NCBI RefSeq assembly: GCF_014905395.1
Contig: NZ_BNDT01000003.1
Coordinates: 124,001-188,000 of the forward strand
Length of the DNA stretch: 64,000 bases
Direction of reading: 5' to 3'
Source: Lactococcus taiwanensis
Lineage (GTDB): Bacteria > Bacillota > Bacilli > Lactobacillales > Streptococcaceae
In this document: positions 43,825 through 53,438 of the stretch, in pieces
Layout: every line of letters starts with the position of its first letter
Position numbering within the stretch: the stretch's first letter is position 1
Made by a program: the position numbers and the translations under genes
The notes under the pieces: model-generated
What the model saw: only the letters and a program-made list of their open reading frames with translations
Told to the model about the DNA's origin: nothing
Database searches by the model: none

Positions 43825-44858
43825 TTCAACTCCTCAGTTGTTTTTCTTTTAATTAAATTGATTGGAACTTTGACATCTTTTGGGGTTTGCCCGCTTTTAA
43901 TCCAGTCTAAAAGCAGTTCGCCAGCGATTCTTCCCATGCCAATGAAATCTTGAGCAATGGTTGTTAATGGCGGATTTGATAAGCTTGCTGCTTGAATATC
44001 ATCAAAACCAATAATTGATATATCATTTGGAACAGAAAAATGGCTATCTTGCAAAGTCTTCATAGTTTGAAGAGCGACTAAGTCATTTTCACAGATAAGT
44101 CCTGTGACTTTTTCATTATGAATGAGTTCCAAAACAGAACTTTCGGTATAAAGTGAGTCATCAAGCGTAGTGTGAAACTTGATTCCTTGTTCTTTTAAAA
44201 CTTTGACATAGCCTAAGTATCGATTTCTTGTTGTTTGGGGATGGTGGGTATCATTACTAGCCACAAAAGCAATTCGCTTATGCCCTAAATTCAAGAGCGC
44301 TTGAGCGGCTTGCTCACCCCCATTAAAGTTATCTGAGGAAACACAAGGAAATCCGAGGTCGTAAATTTGTTTATCTAAAAGAACGACAGGAAAGTTTTGT
44401 AGTGAAAGTTCTAATAAGATATCTAAATAATCTTCCGTATACATTGGATAGTAAATTAAACCGTCAAAATTTTCTTTAATATCCTCCGCTGTATTTTCTT
44501 TAAGATAGCTTGCATATGTGATAAAAACGGTTGTGTTTTCAACTTTTAAAGCAGGAACTAAACCTTGTGTGAAATCTCCAAATGACATTCCTTCAAAAGG
44601 AATAATGAAGAGCACTCTTTTTAATAGTTTGGTATGGTTTTTATTTAATTCTTGAACAAAAGTTCCTTTTCCTCGTGTTCTACTGACAAGCCCAAGTTGT
44701 TCTAATTCAGTAAGCGCTCGTTTTGCGGTAATGCGACTCACTGAATAAGTCTCTGAGAGTTCTTTCTCAGTGGGGAGCTGGTCTCCAGATTTAAATGTTT
44801 TAGCGATAATTTTTTGCTTTAAATCATTGGAAATCTGCTGATAGAGTGGTAAGCTCAT
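43821..44858 (-). CDS. GntR/LacI hybrid repressor of the mannoside locus
   Basis: About 345 residues. The N-terminal GntR winged helix (LPLYQQISNDLKQKIIAKTFKSGDQLPTEKELSETYSVSRITAKRALTELEQLGLVSRTRGKGTFV) is followed by a LacI-type periplasmic-binding-like domain (VLFIIPFEG, DGLIYYPMY, PVVLLDKQIY, FNGGEQAAQALLNLGHKRIAFV, ISIIGFDDIQAASLSNPPLTTIAQD). The effector is probably mannose or a mannoside, by context. The start at 44858 follows AAAGGGAT; the 46 extra upstream in-frame residues would start before the promoter. Both its own promoter and the divergent GH125 promoter carry the same 14-bp palindromic element, the probable operator. Confidence 0.88.
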   Translation of the reverse strand: MSLPLYQQISNDLKQKIIAKTFKSGDQLPTEKELSETYSVSRITAKRALTELEQLGLVSRTRGKGTFVQELNKNHTKLLKRVLFIIPFEGMSFGDFTQGLVPALKVENTTVFITYASYLKENTAEDIKENFDGLIYYPMYTEDYLDILLELSLQNFPVVLLDKQIYDLGFPCVSSDNFNGGEQAAQALLNLGHKRIAFVASNDTHHPQTTRNRYLGYVKVLKEQGIKFHTTLDDSLYTESSVLELIHNEKVTGLICENDLVALQTMKTLQDSHFSVPNDISIIGFDDIQAASLSNPPLTTIAQDFIGMGRIAGELLLDWIKSGQTPKDVKVPINLIKRKTTEELK

Positions 44859-44879
44859 AGAAATATCCCTTTGTATTTT

Positions 44880-44893
44880 ATTTGATATATCAT
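44880..44893 (-). promoter_or_regulatory. Operator copy 1 (repressor/GH92 promoter)
   Basis: ATGATATATCAAAT on the minus strand, containing the palindrome TGATATATCA. It lies about 22 nt before the repressor start codon and just after a TAGAAT -10. Confidence 0.7.
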
Positions 44894-45014
44894 ATTCTAC
44901 TCTTTTTTTATAAAAAAACAAGTATTTGGATAATAATTTGCTATAAAAAGCGTCATATGAGAAAAAATATTCAGAAAAAATAAAGAAAAGTGACAAAATT
45001 AACCCTAACTTAAT

Positions 45015-45075
45015 AAAAAAGCGCTTGCAAAACGAAATGAATTATATTAAAATAGCCTTAAATGATATATCAAAT
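45015..45075 (+). promoter_or_regulatory. GH125-GH38 operon promoter with cre-like site and operator copy 2
   Basis: TTGCAA (45025-45030), 17 nt, TAAAAT (45048-45053). A cre-like site covers the -35 (minus-strand TTGCAAGCGCTTTTTT, 45015-45030, one mismatch). ATGATATATCAAAT at 45062-45075 is identical to copy 1 and lies at the expected transcription start, a typical repressor position. Confidence 0.78.
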
Positions 45076-45094
45076 GAATTTAAAAGGAGATGCA

Positions 45095-46390
45095 GTGAAA
45101 GCAAATATTCCAAAATCTGTTGAAAAGTTTATGAATGACATAACAATTCTTTGTGGAGAAGAACATAAAGAGTGGGCCCTAAACTTTAATCATTCTTTCT
45201 CAAACACACTTGAAACTACTTTAAGAGTGCATGATGATAGGACTACCTTTCTTTTAACAGGTGATATTCCAGCAATGTGGTTACGAGATTCGACAGCTCA
45301 AATGAGACCTTATTTGGTACTTGCACGTGAAGATGAAGAAATTCGTGATTTGATTGTTGGTTTAGTAAAAAAACAAATGATATATATTAATCTAGATCCT
45401 TATGCTAATGCTTTCAACGAGAGTGAAAACTTTGCTGGGCATCAGACCGATCATACCAATTTTAATGAACACAAAGGTTGGATTTGGGAAAGAAAGTATG
45501 AGATTGACTCCCTTTGTTATCCTATCCAACTCGCTTACTTAGTTTATAAAAATACAGGTTATACCAAACATTTTGATGAAGAATTTATCAAAGCAGTCAA
45601 AAACACCTTGAATGTCTTTAAAACAGAACAAAATCATGAAACTTCTCCCTACCATTTTGTTCGAGATACTGAACGACATGAAGATACTTTAATAAGAGAT
45701 GGAAAAGGAGCCAAGACAGCCTACACTGGCATGACTTGGTCAGGATTTAGACCAAGTGATGATGCTTGTGAGTATGGTTATTTGGTTCCGTCAAATATGT
45801 TTGCTGTCGTTATTTTGGATTATATCAAAGAAATTTTTACTGAGCTTCTATCTAATGAAGAAATTGCAAATGAAGCAAAGATGCTTAGAGATGAAATTCA
45901 AGAGGGACTTGAGAAATTTGCCAAAACTAAAAATCAACAAGGCGAAGAAATTTGGGCTTATGATGTTGATGGACTTGGGAAAAAAACTTTAATGGATGAT
46001 AGCAATGTTCCCAATCTGATTGCAGCTCCCTATTTGGGATTTTGCCAGGCTGAAGATGAAGTTTATTTGAAAACACGACAAACTTTATTGAGTAAAGAAA
46101 ATCCTTATTACTATGAAGGAAAATATGCACGAGGAATTGGTTCTAGTCATACACCAGAAAATTATGTTTGGCCAATTGCTTTAGCAATGGAAGGAATGAC
46201 TACAAATGATAAGAGCGAAAAAGAACGAATCTTAAATCATTTGGTCGAAACAGACGCTGGAACACATTTGATGCATGAAGGATTTGATGTCAATAATCCA
46301 CAAAATTACACTAGAGAATGGTTTAGCTGGGCTAATATGATGTTTTGTGAGTTAGTCATGGATTATTTTGATATCCAAATTGAAAAATAA
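45095..46390 (+). CDS. GH125 exo-alpha-1,6-mannosidase
   Basis: About 431 residues, cytoplasmic (no signal peptide). Family motifs: TFLLTGDIPAMWLRDSTAQMRPYL, YANAFNES, HKGWIWERKYEIDSLCYPIQLAY, GMTWSGFRPSDDACEYGYLVPSNMFA, DDSNVPNLIAAPYLGF, GIGSSHTPENYVWPIALAMEG, and HEGFDVNNPQNYTREWFSWANMMF. The conserved Asp/Glu pair lies in WLRD and TREWFSW. The start is taken at GTG 45095 behind AAAAGGAG. The ATG at 45062 lies inside the operator. First gene of the alpha-mannoside operon. Confidence 0.92.
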   Translation: MKANIPKSVEKFMNDITILCGEEHKEWALNFNHSFSNTLETTLRVHDDRTTFLLTGDIPAMWLRDSTAQMRPYLVLAREDEEIRDLIVGLVKKQMIYINLDPYANAFNESENFAGHQTDHTNFNEHKGWIWERKYEIDSLCYPIQLAYLVYKNTGYTKHFDEEFIKAVKNTLNVFKTEQNHETSPYHFVRDTERHEDTLIRDGKGAKTAYTGMTWSGFRPSDDACEYGYLVPSNMFAVVILDYIKEIFTELLSNEEIANEAKMLRDEIQEGLEKFAKTKNQQGEEIWAYDVDGLGKKTLMDDSNVPNLIAAPYLGFCQAEDEVYLKTRQTLLSKENPYYYEGKYARGIGSSHTPENYVWPIALAMEGMTTNDKSEKERILNHLVETDAGTHLMHEGFDVNNPQNYTREWFSWANMMFCELVMDYFDIQIEK

Positions 46391-46424
46391 GTTAATGAGA
46401 TTAGTTTTAGAAAGATAGAGCTTT

Positions 46425-49112
46425 ATGAAAAAGAAAACGGTACATATCATCTCTCACAGTCATTGGGATCGAGAATGGTATATGGCTTATGAAGAACATC
46501 ATATGCGTTTAGTCAATTTAGTGGATGATTTACTTGATTTATTCAAGGAAGATCCTGAGTTTGATAGCTTTCATTTGGATGGACAAACGATTATTTTAGA
46601 TGACTATTTGCAAGTACGTCCCGAGCGTCGTGAGGAAGTACAAGCAGCGATTTCAGCTGGAAAACTGAGAATCGGTCCATTTTATATCTTACAAGATGAT
46701 TTCCTCATTAGTTCTGAATCAAACGTTCGTAATATGCTTGTTGGACGTAAAGAATCGGAGCGTTGGGGTGCTCCCGTTGAGTTGGGATATTTCCCTGATA
46801 CTTTTGGGAATATGGGGCAAACGCCACAAATGATGAAAGGGGCAGGGCTTAGCACTGCAGCTTTTGGTCGAGGAGTGAAGCCAGTCGGGTTTGATAACCA
46901 AGTTTTGGAACAATCAGAGGAAGCCTATAGTTCACAATTTTCAGAAATGTGGTGGGAAGGTCCTGATGGGACAAAAATTCTTGGAATTCTATTTGCCAAT
47001 TGGTATTCAAATGGAAATGAAATTCCTGCTGAAAAAGCAGCAGCACTTGACTTTTGGAATCAAAAATTAGCAGATGTTGAAAAATTTGCTTCGACATCAC
47101 ATCTCTTAATGATGAATGGCGTGGATCATCAACCAGTTCAGAAAGATTTGAGCAAAGCGATTCGCTTGGCAAATGAACTTTTCCCAGATTATGAGTTTGT
47201 TCATTCTAATTGGCCAACTTATTTAGAAGCTGTAAGGTCAGATTTGCCTGAAAACTTATCTACGGTAACAGGGGAACTAACCTCACAGGAAACTGATGGC
47301 TGGTACACTTTAGCAAATACGGCTTCGAGTCGAGTTTATCTCAAACAATGGAATACAAAAGTTGAGCGTCAGTTAGAAAATGTTACAGAACCTCTCGCCA
47401 GTTTAGCTTATCGGGTGACAGGAGAGTATCCGCACGACAAATTGACTTATGCTTGGAAAACTTTGATGCAAAATCATCCACATGATAGTATCTGTGGTTG
47501 CTCTGTTGACGAAGTTCATCGTGAAATGATGACACGTTTTGAAAAAGCGAATGAAGTAGGAAAATATCTTGCTGATGATGCATTATTTGAACTCGCTAAA
47601 GTCATTGACTTTGAAGGCCAACATCCTTTTGTCGTTTTTAATACAGCTGGACATTCTAAAACAGGTGAGGCTGAAGTTGAAGTAGTTCTTGAGCGTAAAT
47701 TATTTAAAGAAGGAATTCCTGAAAAACTTTATGATGAACTAAAGGCACAGCCCAAGGCAACTTATAAAGTAATCAATCGTGAAGGTCAAGAAGTCCCAGC
47801 TGAAATCAGTGAAGAAGAAGTCTTATTTGATTATGATTTACCGAAAGATCGTTTCCGAGTTCCTTACATGAAACGATTTGTGAAAGTGAAATTATTTTTA
47901 AATGAAATGAGTGCTTTTTCTTGGGAAAGTTTTGATTTGGTACTTACTGACGATGCTGACAGTTCTGTCAATAATAATGAAAGTATGATTTCTGGTCAAA
48001 CTATTGAAAATGAAAGTTTGAAACTGACAGTTAATCATAATGGAACATTGAGTATTTTTGATAAGTCGCTCAATAAAGTTTTTAAAGATTTGCTTGTCTT
48101 TGAAGACACTGGTGATATTGGAAATGAATATATCTATTTCCAACCTAAAAATACCAAACCAATTCTTTCTACTGACAGTCCTGTTGAGTTTTCAATTATT
48201 ACTGACAGAGCAGAAATTGCGGAAGTTCAGCTTAAACAAGTGCTGATGATTCCTGAATCTGCTGACGAATTATTGGATGAGGAACAAAAAAAGGTTTTGG
48301 AATTCCGTTATCGTAATGCTGGTCGTTCTGATAAACTTTTGCCTTTAGAGGTAACAAGCAAAATCACTGTACGTAAAAATTCAAAAAAAGTTGATTTTGA
48401 AACAAGCATTGATAATCAAATGAAAGATCACAGACTTCGTGTACTGTTCCCAGCGGGATTAACAAGCGAAAATCACGAAGCTGACAGTATTTATGAAGTA
48501 GTGACAAGACCTAATGTTATGCCTGAAACTTGGGAAAATCCAACAAATCCACAGCATCAGCAAGCTTTCGTTAATCTTCATAATGAAGAATATGGTTTAA
48601 CTGTTGGTAATTTTGGTTTAAATGAATATGAAATTACTGACAGTGCAAATATTGCATTAACTTTACTTAGAGGAGTTGGCGAACTTGGTGATTGGGGTTA
48701 CTTCCCAACACCAGAGGCTCAAACTTTAGGGCGTCATACTTTTAACTATAGTTTAGAATTTCATGGACCGGCTTGTGAACGTTATGAAACTTATCAACAT
48801 GCTTATATTGCACAAGTTCCATTTTCAACGGTAGAACTGACAAATCCGTCAGCAGAAAAAACTTTACCGTCAGCTGGGAAAATATTAGAAATTGATACTG
48901 ATAAATTTGCTATCACGGCATTGAAACGTCGCGAATCAGATAATGGTCTAGTTTTACGAGGCTACAATATGTCTGGTCAGTCATTAAGTTTAGCGCTTGA
49001 AGAAGAAGCAAAATTACTTAATTTACTCGAAGATGAAATTGAAGCAGACGCACCCACACAAATTGCAGCTCACGAAATCCGGACTTTGTTGATTAAGGAG
49101 AAAAATCAATGA
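46425..49112 (+). CDS. GH38 family alpha-mannosidase
   Basis: 895 residues, cytoplasmic, zinc-dependent retaining mannosidase of the MngB-like group. HIISHSHWDREWYMAYEEH has the zinc His and Asp residues at the N terminus. LGYFPDTFGNMGQTPQMM precedes the nucleophile region, MWWEGPDGTKILGI and LLMMNGVDHQ follow, and HPHDSICGCSVDEVHREMMTRFEKA has a further zinc ligand. A long beta-rich C-terminal part follows. Nine or so ACTGACAG-type words are scattered in its 3' half, encoding TD- or TDS-type residues. The stop overlaps the first permease start by 4 nt, so the operon continues. Confidence 0.94.
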   Translation: MKKKTVHIISHSHWDREWYMAYEEHHMRLVNLVDDLLDLFKEDPEFDSFHLDGQTIILDDYLQVRPERREEVQAAISAGKLRIGPFYILQDDFLISSESNVRNMLVGRKESERWGAPVELGYFPDTFGNMGQTPQMMKGAGLSTAAFGRGVKPVGFDNQVLEQSEEAYSSQFSEMWWEGPDGTKILGILFANWYSNGNEIPAEKAAALDFWNQKLADVEKFASTSHLLMMNGVDHQPVQKDLSKAIRLANELFPDYEFVHSNWPTYLEAVRSDLPENLSTVTGELTSQETDGWYTLANTASSRVYLKQWNTKVERQLENVTEPLASLAYRVTGEYPHDKLTYAWKTLMQNHPHDSICGCSVDEVHREMMTRFEKANEVGKYLADDALFELAKVIDFEGQHPFVVFNTAGHSKTGEAEVEVVLERKLFKEGIPEKLYDELKAQPKATYKVINREGQEVPAEISEEEVLFDYDLPKDRFRVPYMKRFVKVKLFLNEMSAFSWESFDLVLTDDADSSVNNNESMISGQTIENESLKLTVNHNGTLSIFDKSLNKVFKDLLVFEDTGDIGNEYIYFQPKNTKPILSTDSPVEFSIITDRAEIAEVQLKQVLMIPESADELLDEEQKKVLEFRYRNAGRSDKLLPLEVTSKITVRKNSKKVDFETSIDNQMKDHRLRVLFPAGLTSENHEADSIYEVVTRPNVMPETWENPTNPQHQQAFVNLHNEEYGLTVGNFGLNEYEITDSANIALTLLRGVGELGDWGYFPTPEAQTLGRHTFNYSLEFHGPACERYETYQHAYIAQVPFSTVELTNPSAEKTLPSAGKILEIDTDKFAITALKRRESDNGLVLRGYNMSGQSLSLALEEEAKLLNLLEDEIEADAPTQIAAHEIRTLLIKEKNQ
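47946..48877. repeat. Second cluster of ACTGACAG-type words, inside the GH38 gene
   Basis: Words at 47946 (ACTGACGA), 47956-47970 (TGACAG/CTGTCA), 48023, 48171, 48201 and 48636 (ACTGACAG), and CCGTCAGC at 48847 and 48870. All are in frame inside coding sequence, mostly as (L/I/V)TD. Confidence 0.65.
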
Positions 49113-50041
49113 AAAAATTTTTTCGGAATATTTGGCGCTATAAAGCGCTGATCATTATGGCTCTGCCGGGTGCAATTTGGATGATCTTCTTCTTTTATAT
49201 TCCAGTATTTGCAAATGTGGTGGCTTTTAAAGATTTTCATATTGACCCAGACGGATTTTTGGCCAGTTTGACCAATAGTCCTTGGGTAGGATTTAAAAAC
49301 TTTGAATTCCTCTTTTCTTCCGGTGCTGCTTTTGATATCACAAGAAATACGGTGCTTTATAATGTTGGGTTTATTACACTGAACTTGATTATTTCTATTG
49401 CGTTTGCAATTATCATGAGTGAATTAAGAAATAAAAAGTTGGTAAAAGTGTATCAAACAATGTCACTTCTTCCATATTTCCTTTCATGGGTCGTTATTTC
49501 TTACTTTGTTTATGCCTTCTTGGCACCAGGAAACAAAGGGATTTTCAACCAAATGATTATGCATAATGGTGGAATGCCAGTCAATTGGTATCAAGAACCA
49601 AAATATTGGGTCTTCATCATCCTCTTCATTGGTGTTTGGAAGGGAATTGGTTATAATTCGATTATCTACTTTGCAACAGTAATGGGAATTAACCCAACCT
49701 ACTATGAAGCAGCAATGGTCGATGGCGCAACAAAATGGCAACAGATTAAAAATATTACCATTCCTCAAGTTGTTCCACTGATGACGATTTTGACAATCTT
49801 AGCCGTTGGAAATATTTTCCGTGCTGACTTTGGTCTTTTCTATAATGTTCCACGACAATCAGGTGCTTTGACACCAGTAACGCAAGTCCTTGATACCTAT
49901 ATCTATAATGGCTTGGCTAACACTGGTGACTTAGGAATGGCAACGGCAGCAGCGCTTTATCAATCAGTAGTAGGATTTATTCTTCTAATGATTACAAACT
50001 TCTTTGCTCGCAGACTTGATAGTGATTCAGCATTATTCTAA
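49109..50041 (+). CDS. ABC sugar transporter permease, LplB/UgpA type
   Basis: 310 residues, six helices, with the binding-protein-dependent permease loop EAAMVDGATKWQQIKNITIP near residue 205, which docks the ATPase. ATGA overlap with the GH38 gene. With the next two genes it forms a carbohydrate ABC importer of the CUT1 family, resembling pneumococcal NgtS-P1-P2-type systems for N-glycan fragments. No ATPase gene is in the locus, so a shared MsmK-like ATPase elsewhere is expected. Confidence 0.9.
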   Translation: MKKFFRNIWRYKALIIMALPGAIWMIFFFYIPVFANVVAFKDFHIDPDGFLASLTNSPWVGFKNFEFLFSSGAAFDITRNTVLYNVGFITLNLIISIAFAIIMSELRNKKLVKVYQTMSLLPYFLSWVVISYFVYAFLAPGNKGIFNQMIMHNGGMPVNWYQEPKYWVFIILFIGVWKGIGYNSIIYFATVMGINPTYYEAAMVDGATKWQQIKNITIPQVVPLMTILTILAVGNIFRADFGLFYNVPRQSGALTPVTQVLDTYIYNGLANTGDLGMATAAALYQSVVGFILLMITNFFARRLDSDSALF

Positions 50042-50096
50042 GAAAGGAGGAAGCTAGTAGGTCAAGCCTTTTATCAAACTTGAAAGCTAATAATAT

Positions 50097-51017
50097 ATGA
50101 AAAAGAAAAAAATAGCCTCATTATCTGTTCGAGGATTTAATCGTCCAGTTAACTTTGTTTTTAATATCGTCATTGCACTTTTTGCAATCTCTTGTGTCTT
50201 ACCTTTCCTCTTTGTCTTAGCCATTTCGCTGACAAAAGAATCGGCTTTGCAACAATTCGGTTATAGCTTTTTGCCACGAGAATGGAGCTTTTATGCTTAT
50301 ACATTCTTATTTGACCAAATGAAAGATAAAATGTTGCAATCATTGTTTGTCACAGTACTTGTTACGGTTCTAGGGACTGCAATTAATTCTACAGCAACTT
50401 CACTTTATGCTTATGCGATTTCTAGAAATAACTTTCCTTTCCGTCGATTCTTCACTATCTTTTGTTTAATCACAATGTTATTCTCACCTGGGATGATTGC
50501 GAATTACTTGGTAATGACTAATCTTCTACAATTGAAAGATACAATTTGGGCTTTGATTTTGCCAATGGCTGTCTCGCCATTTAACATCATTGTTATGAGA
50601 ACTTTCTTTAAACGTTCAGTTCCAGATTCAATTATTGAATCTGCCCGAATTGACGGAGCAAGTGAACTTAGAATTTTCACTCAAATTGTTCTTCCTTTAG
50701 CGGTACCTGGGATTGCAACCATTTCCCTCTTTGCAGCCTTAGGTTATTGGAATGACTGGTTTAATGCCCTTCTTTATATCTCAAACGATAAATTGATTCC
50801 ATTGCAGTATTTGCTGATGAAAGTTCAAAACAATTTACAATTCTTAACACAAAATGCAGGAGCAGGCTCACAGATTGCCGGAGGTTTAGCGGCTCTCCCT
50901 GGTGAATCAGCACGTATGGCAATTGTTATCATTTCAACTTTACCAATTGCAATTAGTTATCCATTCTTCCAACGTTATTTTGTCAAAGGTTTAACCATCG
51001 GTGGCGTTAAAGAATAA
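50097..51017 (+). CDS. ABC sugar transporter permease, LplC/YtcP type
   Basis: 306 residues with six helices and the ATPase-docking loop ESARIDGASELRIFTQIVLP near 185. The N terminus NFVFNIVIALFAISCVLPFLFVLAISLT and C terminus FFQRYFVKGLTIGGVKE are typical of this subgroup. It lies 55 nt after the first permease. Second membrane half of the mannoside importer. Confidence 0.9.
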   Translation: MKKKKIASLSVRGFNRPVNFVFNIVIALFAISCVLPFLFVLAISLTKESALQQFGYSFLPREWSFYAYTFLFDQMKDKMLQSLFVTVLVTVLGTAINSTATSLYAYAISRNNFPFRRFFTIFCLITMLFSPGMIANYLVMTNLLQLKDTIWALILPMAVSPFNIIVMRTFFKRSVPDSIIESARIDGASELRIFTQIVLPLAVPGIATISLFAALGYWNDWFNALLYISNDKLIPLQYLLMKVQNNLQFLTQNAGAGSQIAGGLAALPGESARMAIVIISTLPIAISYPFFQRYFVKGLTIGGVKE

Positions 51018-51119
51018 GAAGGCTCTGCTTATTTAGCAGAGTAAATTTAGACGCTTAAAGAAAGCGCAAACATTAATAAAGTTAAAAAAATTGGGGAAAC
51101 CCTAAAGGAGCATACTCTA

Positions 51120-52571
51120 ATGAAAAATTATCAAAAAGTTGCACTTGGTACCGTCTCAGTGCTTGCAGCCTTCACACTTGTGGCTTGTGGTTCATCTGCG
51201 AAGTCAAAAAGTAGTACGGGTGAAACGACTTTACACATGTACCAAATCGGTGATAAACCAGACAATTACAAAGAATTGATGGCTAACGCTAACAAAATTC
51301 TTGAGAAAAAAGCTGGTGTGAAATTGGACATTAGTTACATTGGATGGGGAGATTACGCTCAAAAAATGAACGTCATCGTTTCATCTGGTGAAGCTTATGA
51401 CATTGCTTTTGCGCAAGATTATGCCACAAATGCTGCGAAAGGCGCCTATGCTGATTTGACTGATTTAGTCCCTAAATATGCTAAAACGGCTTATAATGAG
51501 CTTAATCCAGCTTATATTGAAGGAAATAAAATCAATGGAAAACTTTATGGATATCCTGTAAATGGGAATATCTATGCGCAACAAGTAATTACCTTTAACA
51601 AGCAATATTTGGATAAATACAACTTATCTATTGACGGCGTTGATTCGTTTGCCTCAGCTGAAAAAGTGATTGAAGAATTCCATAAAAAGGATCCTAATGT
51701 TGCAGCCTTTGCAGTAGGTCAGGGTTATAAGACACCCGCCAATGTTGATTACGTCCTCGGTAACAGTCTACCATTTGCTGTAGATACAACAGGCGACGGT
51801 AAAAAGATTCAGAACGTTTATGATATTCCTGCCTATGTTGATAGATTAAAGACAATGCATGATTATTATAAAAAAGGTTTGATTCCTGCTGATGCTGCAA
51901 CTTCCAGTACAGCTTTTGATTTGAACTCAAATAACTGGTTTGCACGTGTTGAAACACAGGGTCCTTACGATTATGGCGATACTATTTTGACTCAAGCAGC
52001 TGGACAACCCCTTGTATCAAAAGCAGTAACTAATCCTTTAATTACAACTGACCAAGCCCGCATGGCTAACTTCGTCGTTTCAAATACGTCTAAACATAAA
52101 GAAGAGGCAGTAAAAGCACTAGGAGTAATTAATAGTGATGCTGATCTTTTAAATGGTTTAGTTTATGGGGTTGAAGGAAAACAATGGGAAAAAACGGGTG
52201 ACAAGAAAATTAAATTACTTCCTTCATACAGTGAAGGGGTAAAACACATGGCTGCTTGGAATACAGGAAATAATGCCATTCTTTATACGACTGATGCGGT
52301 AACTAATGAAATGATTACTCAACGTGACCAATCAATCAAAGATGCAAAAGTTTCTCCACTGCTTGGCTTCACCTTTGATCAAACAAAAGTGAAATCTGAA
52401 ATTTCTAACTTATCAAATGTGATGAGTCAATATTTGGATCAATTGAATACAGGTTCTGTAGATCCAACCCAAACTTTACCAAAACTCAAAGCAGAGTTGA
52501 AAAAAGCAGGTTACGATAAAGTTCAAAAAGAAATGCAAAGTCAATATAATGCTTATCTAAAAAATAAATAA
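51120..52571 (+). CDS. ABC transporter solute-binding lipoprotein
   Basis: 483 residues. A lipoprotein signal with lipobox LVAC (Cys ~23) is followed by a serine/lysine linker and a carbohydrate-binding fold: TLHMYQIGDKPDNYKELM, DISYIGWGDYAQKMNVIVSSGEAYDIAFAQ, and a C-terminal DUF3502-like segment LLGFTFDQTKVKSEISNLSNV. Delivers oligosaccharide to the two permeases just upstream. AAAGGAG precedes the ATG. Natural ligand inferred as an alpha-mannose-rich glycan from the neighbouring GH38, GH92 and GH125 enzymes. Confidence 0.9.
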   Translation: MKNYQKVALGTVSVLAAFTLVACGSSAKSKSSTGETTLHMYQIGDKPDNYKELMANANKILEKKAGVKLDISYIGWGDYAQKMNVIVSSGEAYDIAFAQDYATNAAKGAYADLTDLVPKYAKTAYNELNPAYIEGNKINGKLYGYPVNGNIYAQQVITFNKQYLDKYNLSIDGVDSFASAEKVIEEFHKKDPNVAAFAVGQGYKTPANVDYVLGNSLPFAVDTTGDGKKIQNVYDIPAYVDRLKTMHDYYKKGLIPADAATSSTAFDLNSNNWFARVETQGPYDYGDTILTQAAGQPLVSKAVTNPLITTDQARMANFVVSNTSKHKEEAVKALGVINSDADLLNGLVYGVEGKQWEKTGDKKIKLLPSYSEGVKHMAAWNTGNNAILYTTDAVTNEMITQRDQSIKDAKVSPLLGFTFDQTKVKSEISNLSNVMSQYLDQLNTGSVDPTQTLPKLKAELKKAGYDKVQKEMQSQYNAYLKNK

Positions 52572-52697
52572 GAGGTAAACAAATCCAAGATTTCCTTTCT
52601 AAATTCATTTTGAAACTAGTTTGGAGATCTTATTTTATTGGAATTATTATGAAAATTAGCATTTATTAGGTTAATGAGCTGAGACTCTGAGAGAAGG

Positions 52698-52714
52698 TAC
52701 TGACAAGGTCAGTA
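52698..52714 (+). repeat. TACTGAC-AAG-GTCAGTA hairpin between the binding protein and YesL-like genes
   Basis: Perfect 7-bp inverted repeat with a 3-nt loop, no T run. It belongs to the ACTGAC family of repeats. The rest of the ~230-nt gap holds the next gene's promoter and nothing else seen. Confidence 0.55.
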
Positions 52715-52763
52715 GCAATGAAAAACGTTCAATGTAAGCCCTAACATTTTGTGGAAAAAGTGT

Positions 52764-52769
52764 TATAAT
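52764..52769 (+). promoter_or_regulatory. Extended -10 promoter before the YesL-like gene
   Basis: TATAAT preceded by TGT, with no good -35; about 30 nt before the start codon. It suggests the YesL-GH1-ROK genes can be transcribed apart from the importer. Confidence 0.55.
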
Positions 52770-52800
52770 GAAGTAATAAAAGTTAGAAAGTTATAGAAAA

Positions 52801-53409
52801 ATGATTGGAAAAGCACTAGAAGAATTCTTTATTCGAATTTGGGTCGTTGTTAAATTGACCTTGATATTTTGGCTCTTAGCGCTCACAGGGCTGTTTGTTT
52901 TAGGATTTGGTCCTGCTTTTAAAGTGGTAACAGAGTTGTATTTGGAACATGGTTTTGACTATAAGTCAATTTCAGTAAAGCAAGCTTATCAGATTTTCAA
53001 GCGAGACTTTTTAAGAGCAAATATGATTTTTTGGCTCTATATGTCTTTGAGTCTTTTGCTCGCTTATAATTTATACCTTTCAGTACAAATCCAAGGTTTA
53101 CTTTTCTTGGTGATCGATTTCATTCTATTCTTTGGGTTAACTTACCTTATGACCGCTTTTGAATATACAATGATTTTTGATAGTCAATTTGAAATTAGTT
53201 TTGGAAACTTATTAAAAATGAGCTTTATTTCAAATTTTATTAGTTTTAAAACCTATCTAAAACTTTTATTTGGGATTGTCCTTATCTTTGTTTTGACTTG
53301 GCAATTTAAAGGCATGATTCTTTTTGGTTTGATTGGCCTTTTACAAGTTTATTCTTTAAGTGTGACAAAAACTTGGCGTTTGAAAGTTGAAGAACAGTTA
53401 GCAGAGTAA
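52801..53409 (+). CDS. YesL-like DUF624 membrane protein
   Basis: 202 residues with five or so helices. N-terminal KLTLIFWLLALTGLFVLGFGPAFKVV is the typical DUF624/YesL opening. Genes of this family sit in many CUT1 sugar-import operons without known biochemical role. It lies between the importer and the GH1 gene, 30 nt from the latter. Confidence 0.85.
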   Translation: MIGKALEEFFIRIWVVVKLTLIFWLLALTGLFVLGFGPAFKVVTELYLEHGFDYKSISVKQAYQIFKRDFLRANMIFWLYMSLSLLLAYNLYLSVQIQGLLFLVIDFILFFGLTYLMTAFEYTMIFDSQFEISFGNLLKMSFISNFISFKTYLKLLFGIVLIFVLTWQFKGMILFGLIGLLQVYSLSVTKTWRLKVEEQLAE

Positions 53410-53438
53410 AAATGAAGAGTTATTGAGAGGAGTAGAAA

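Noticed and set aside
44859-44996. 46-residue N-terminal extension of the mannoside repressor
   Set aside because: It covers the operator and -10 region and lacks helix-turn-helix character; the GntR domain begins right after ATG 44858.
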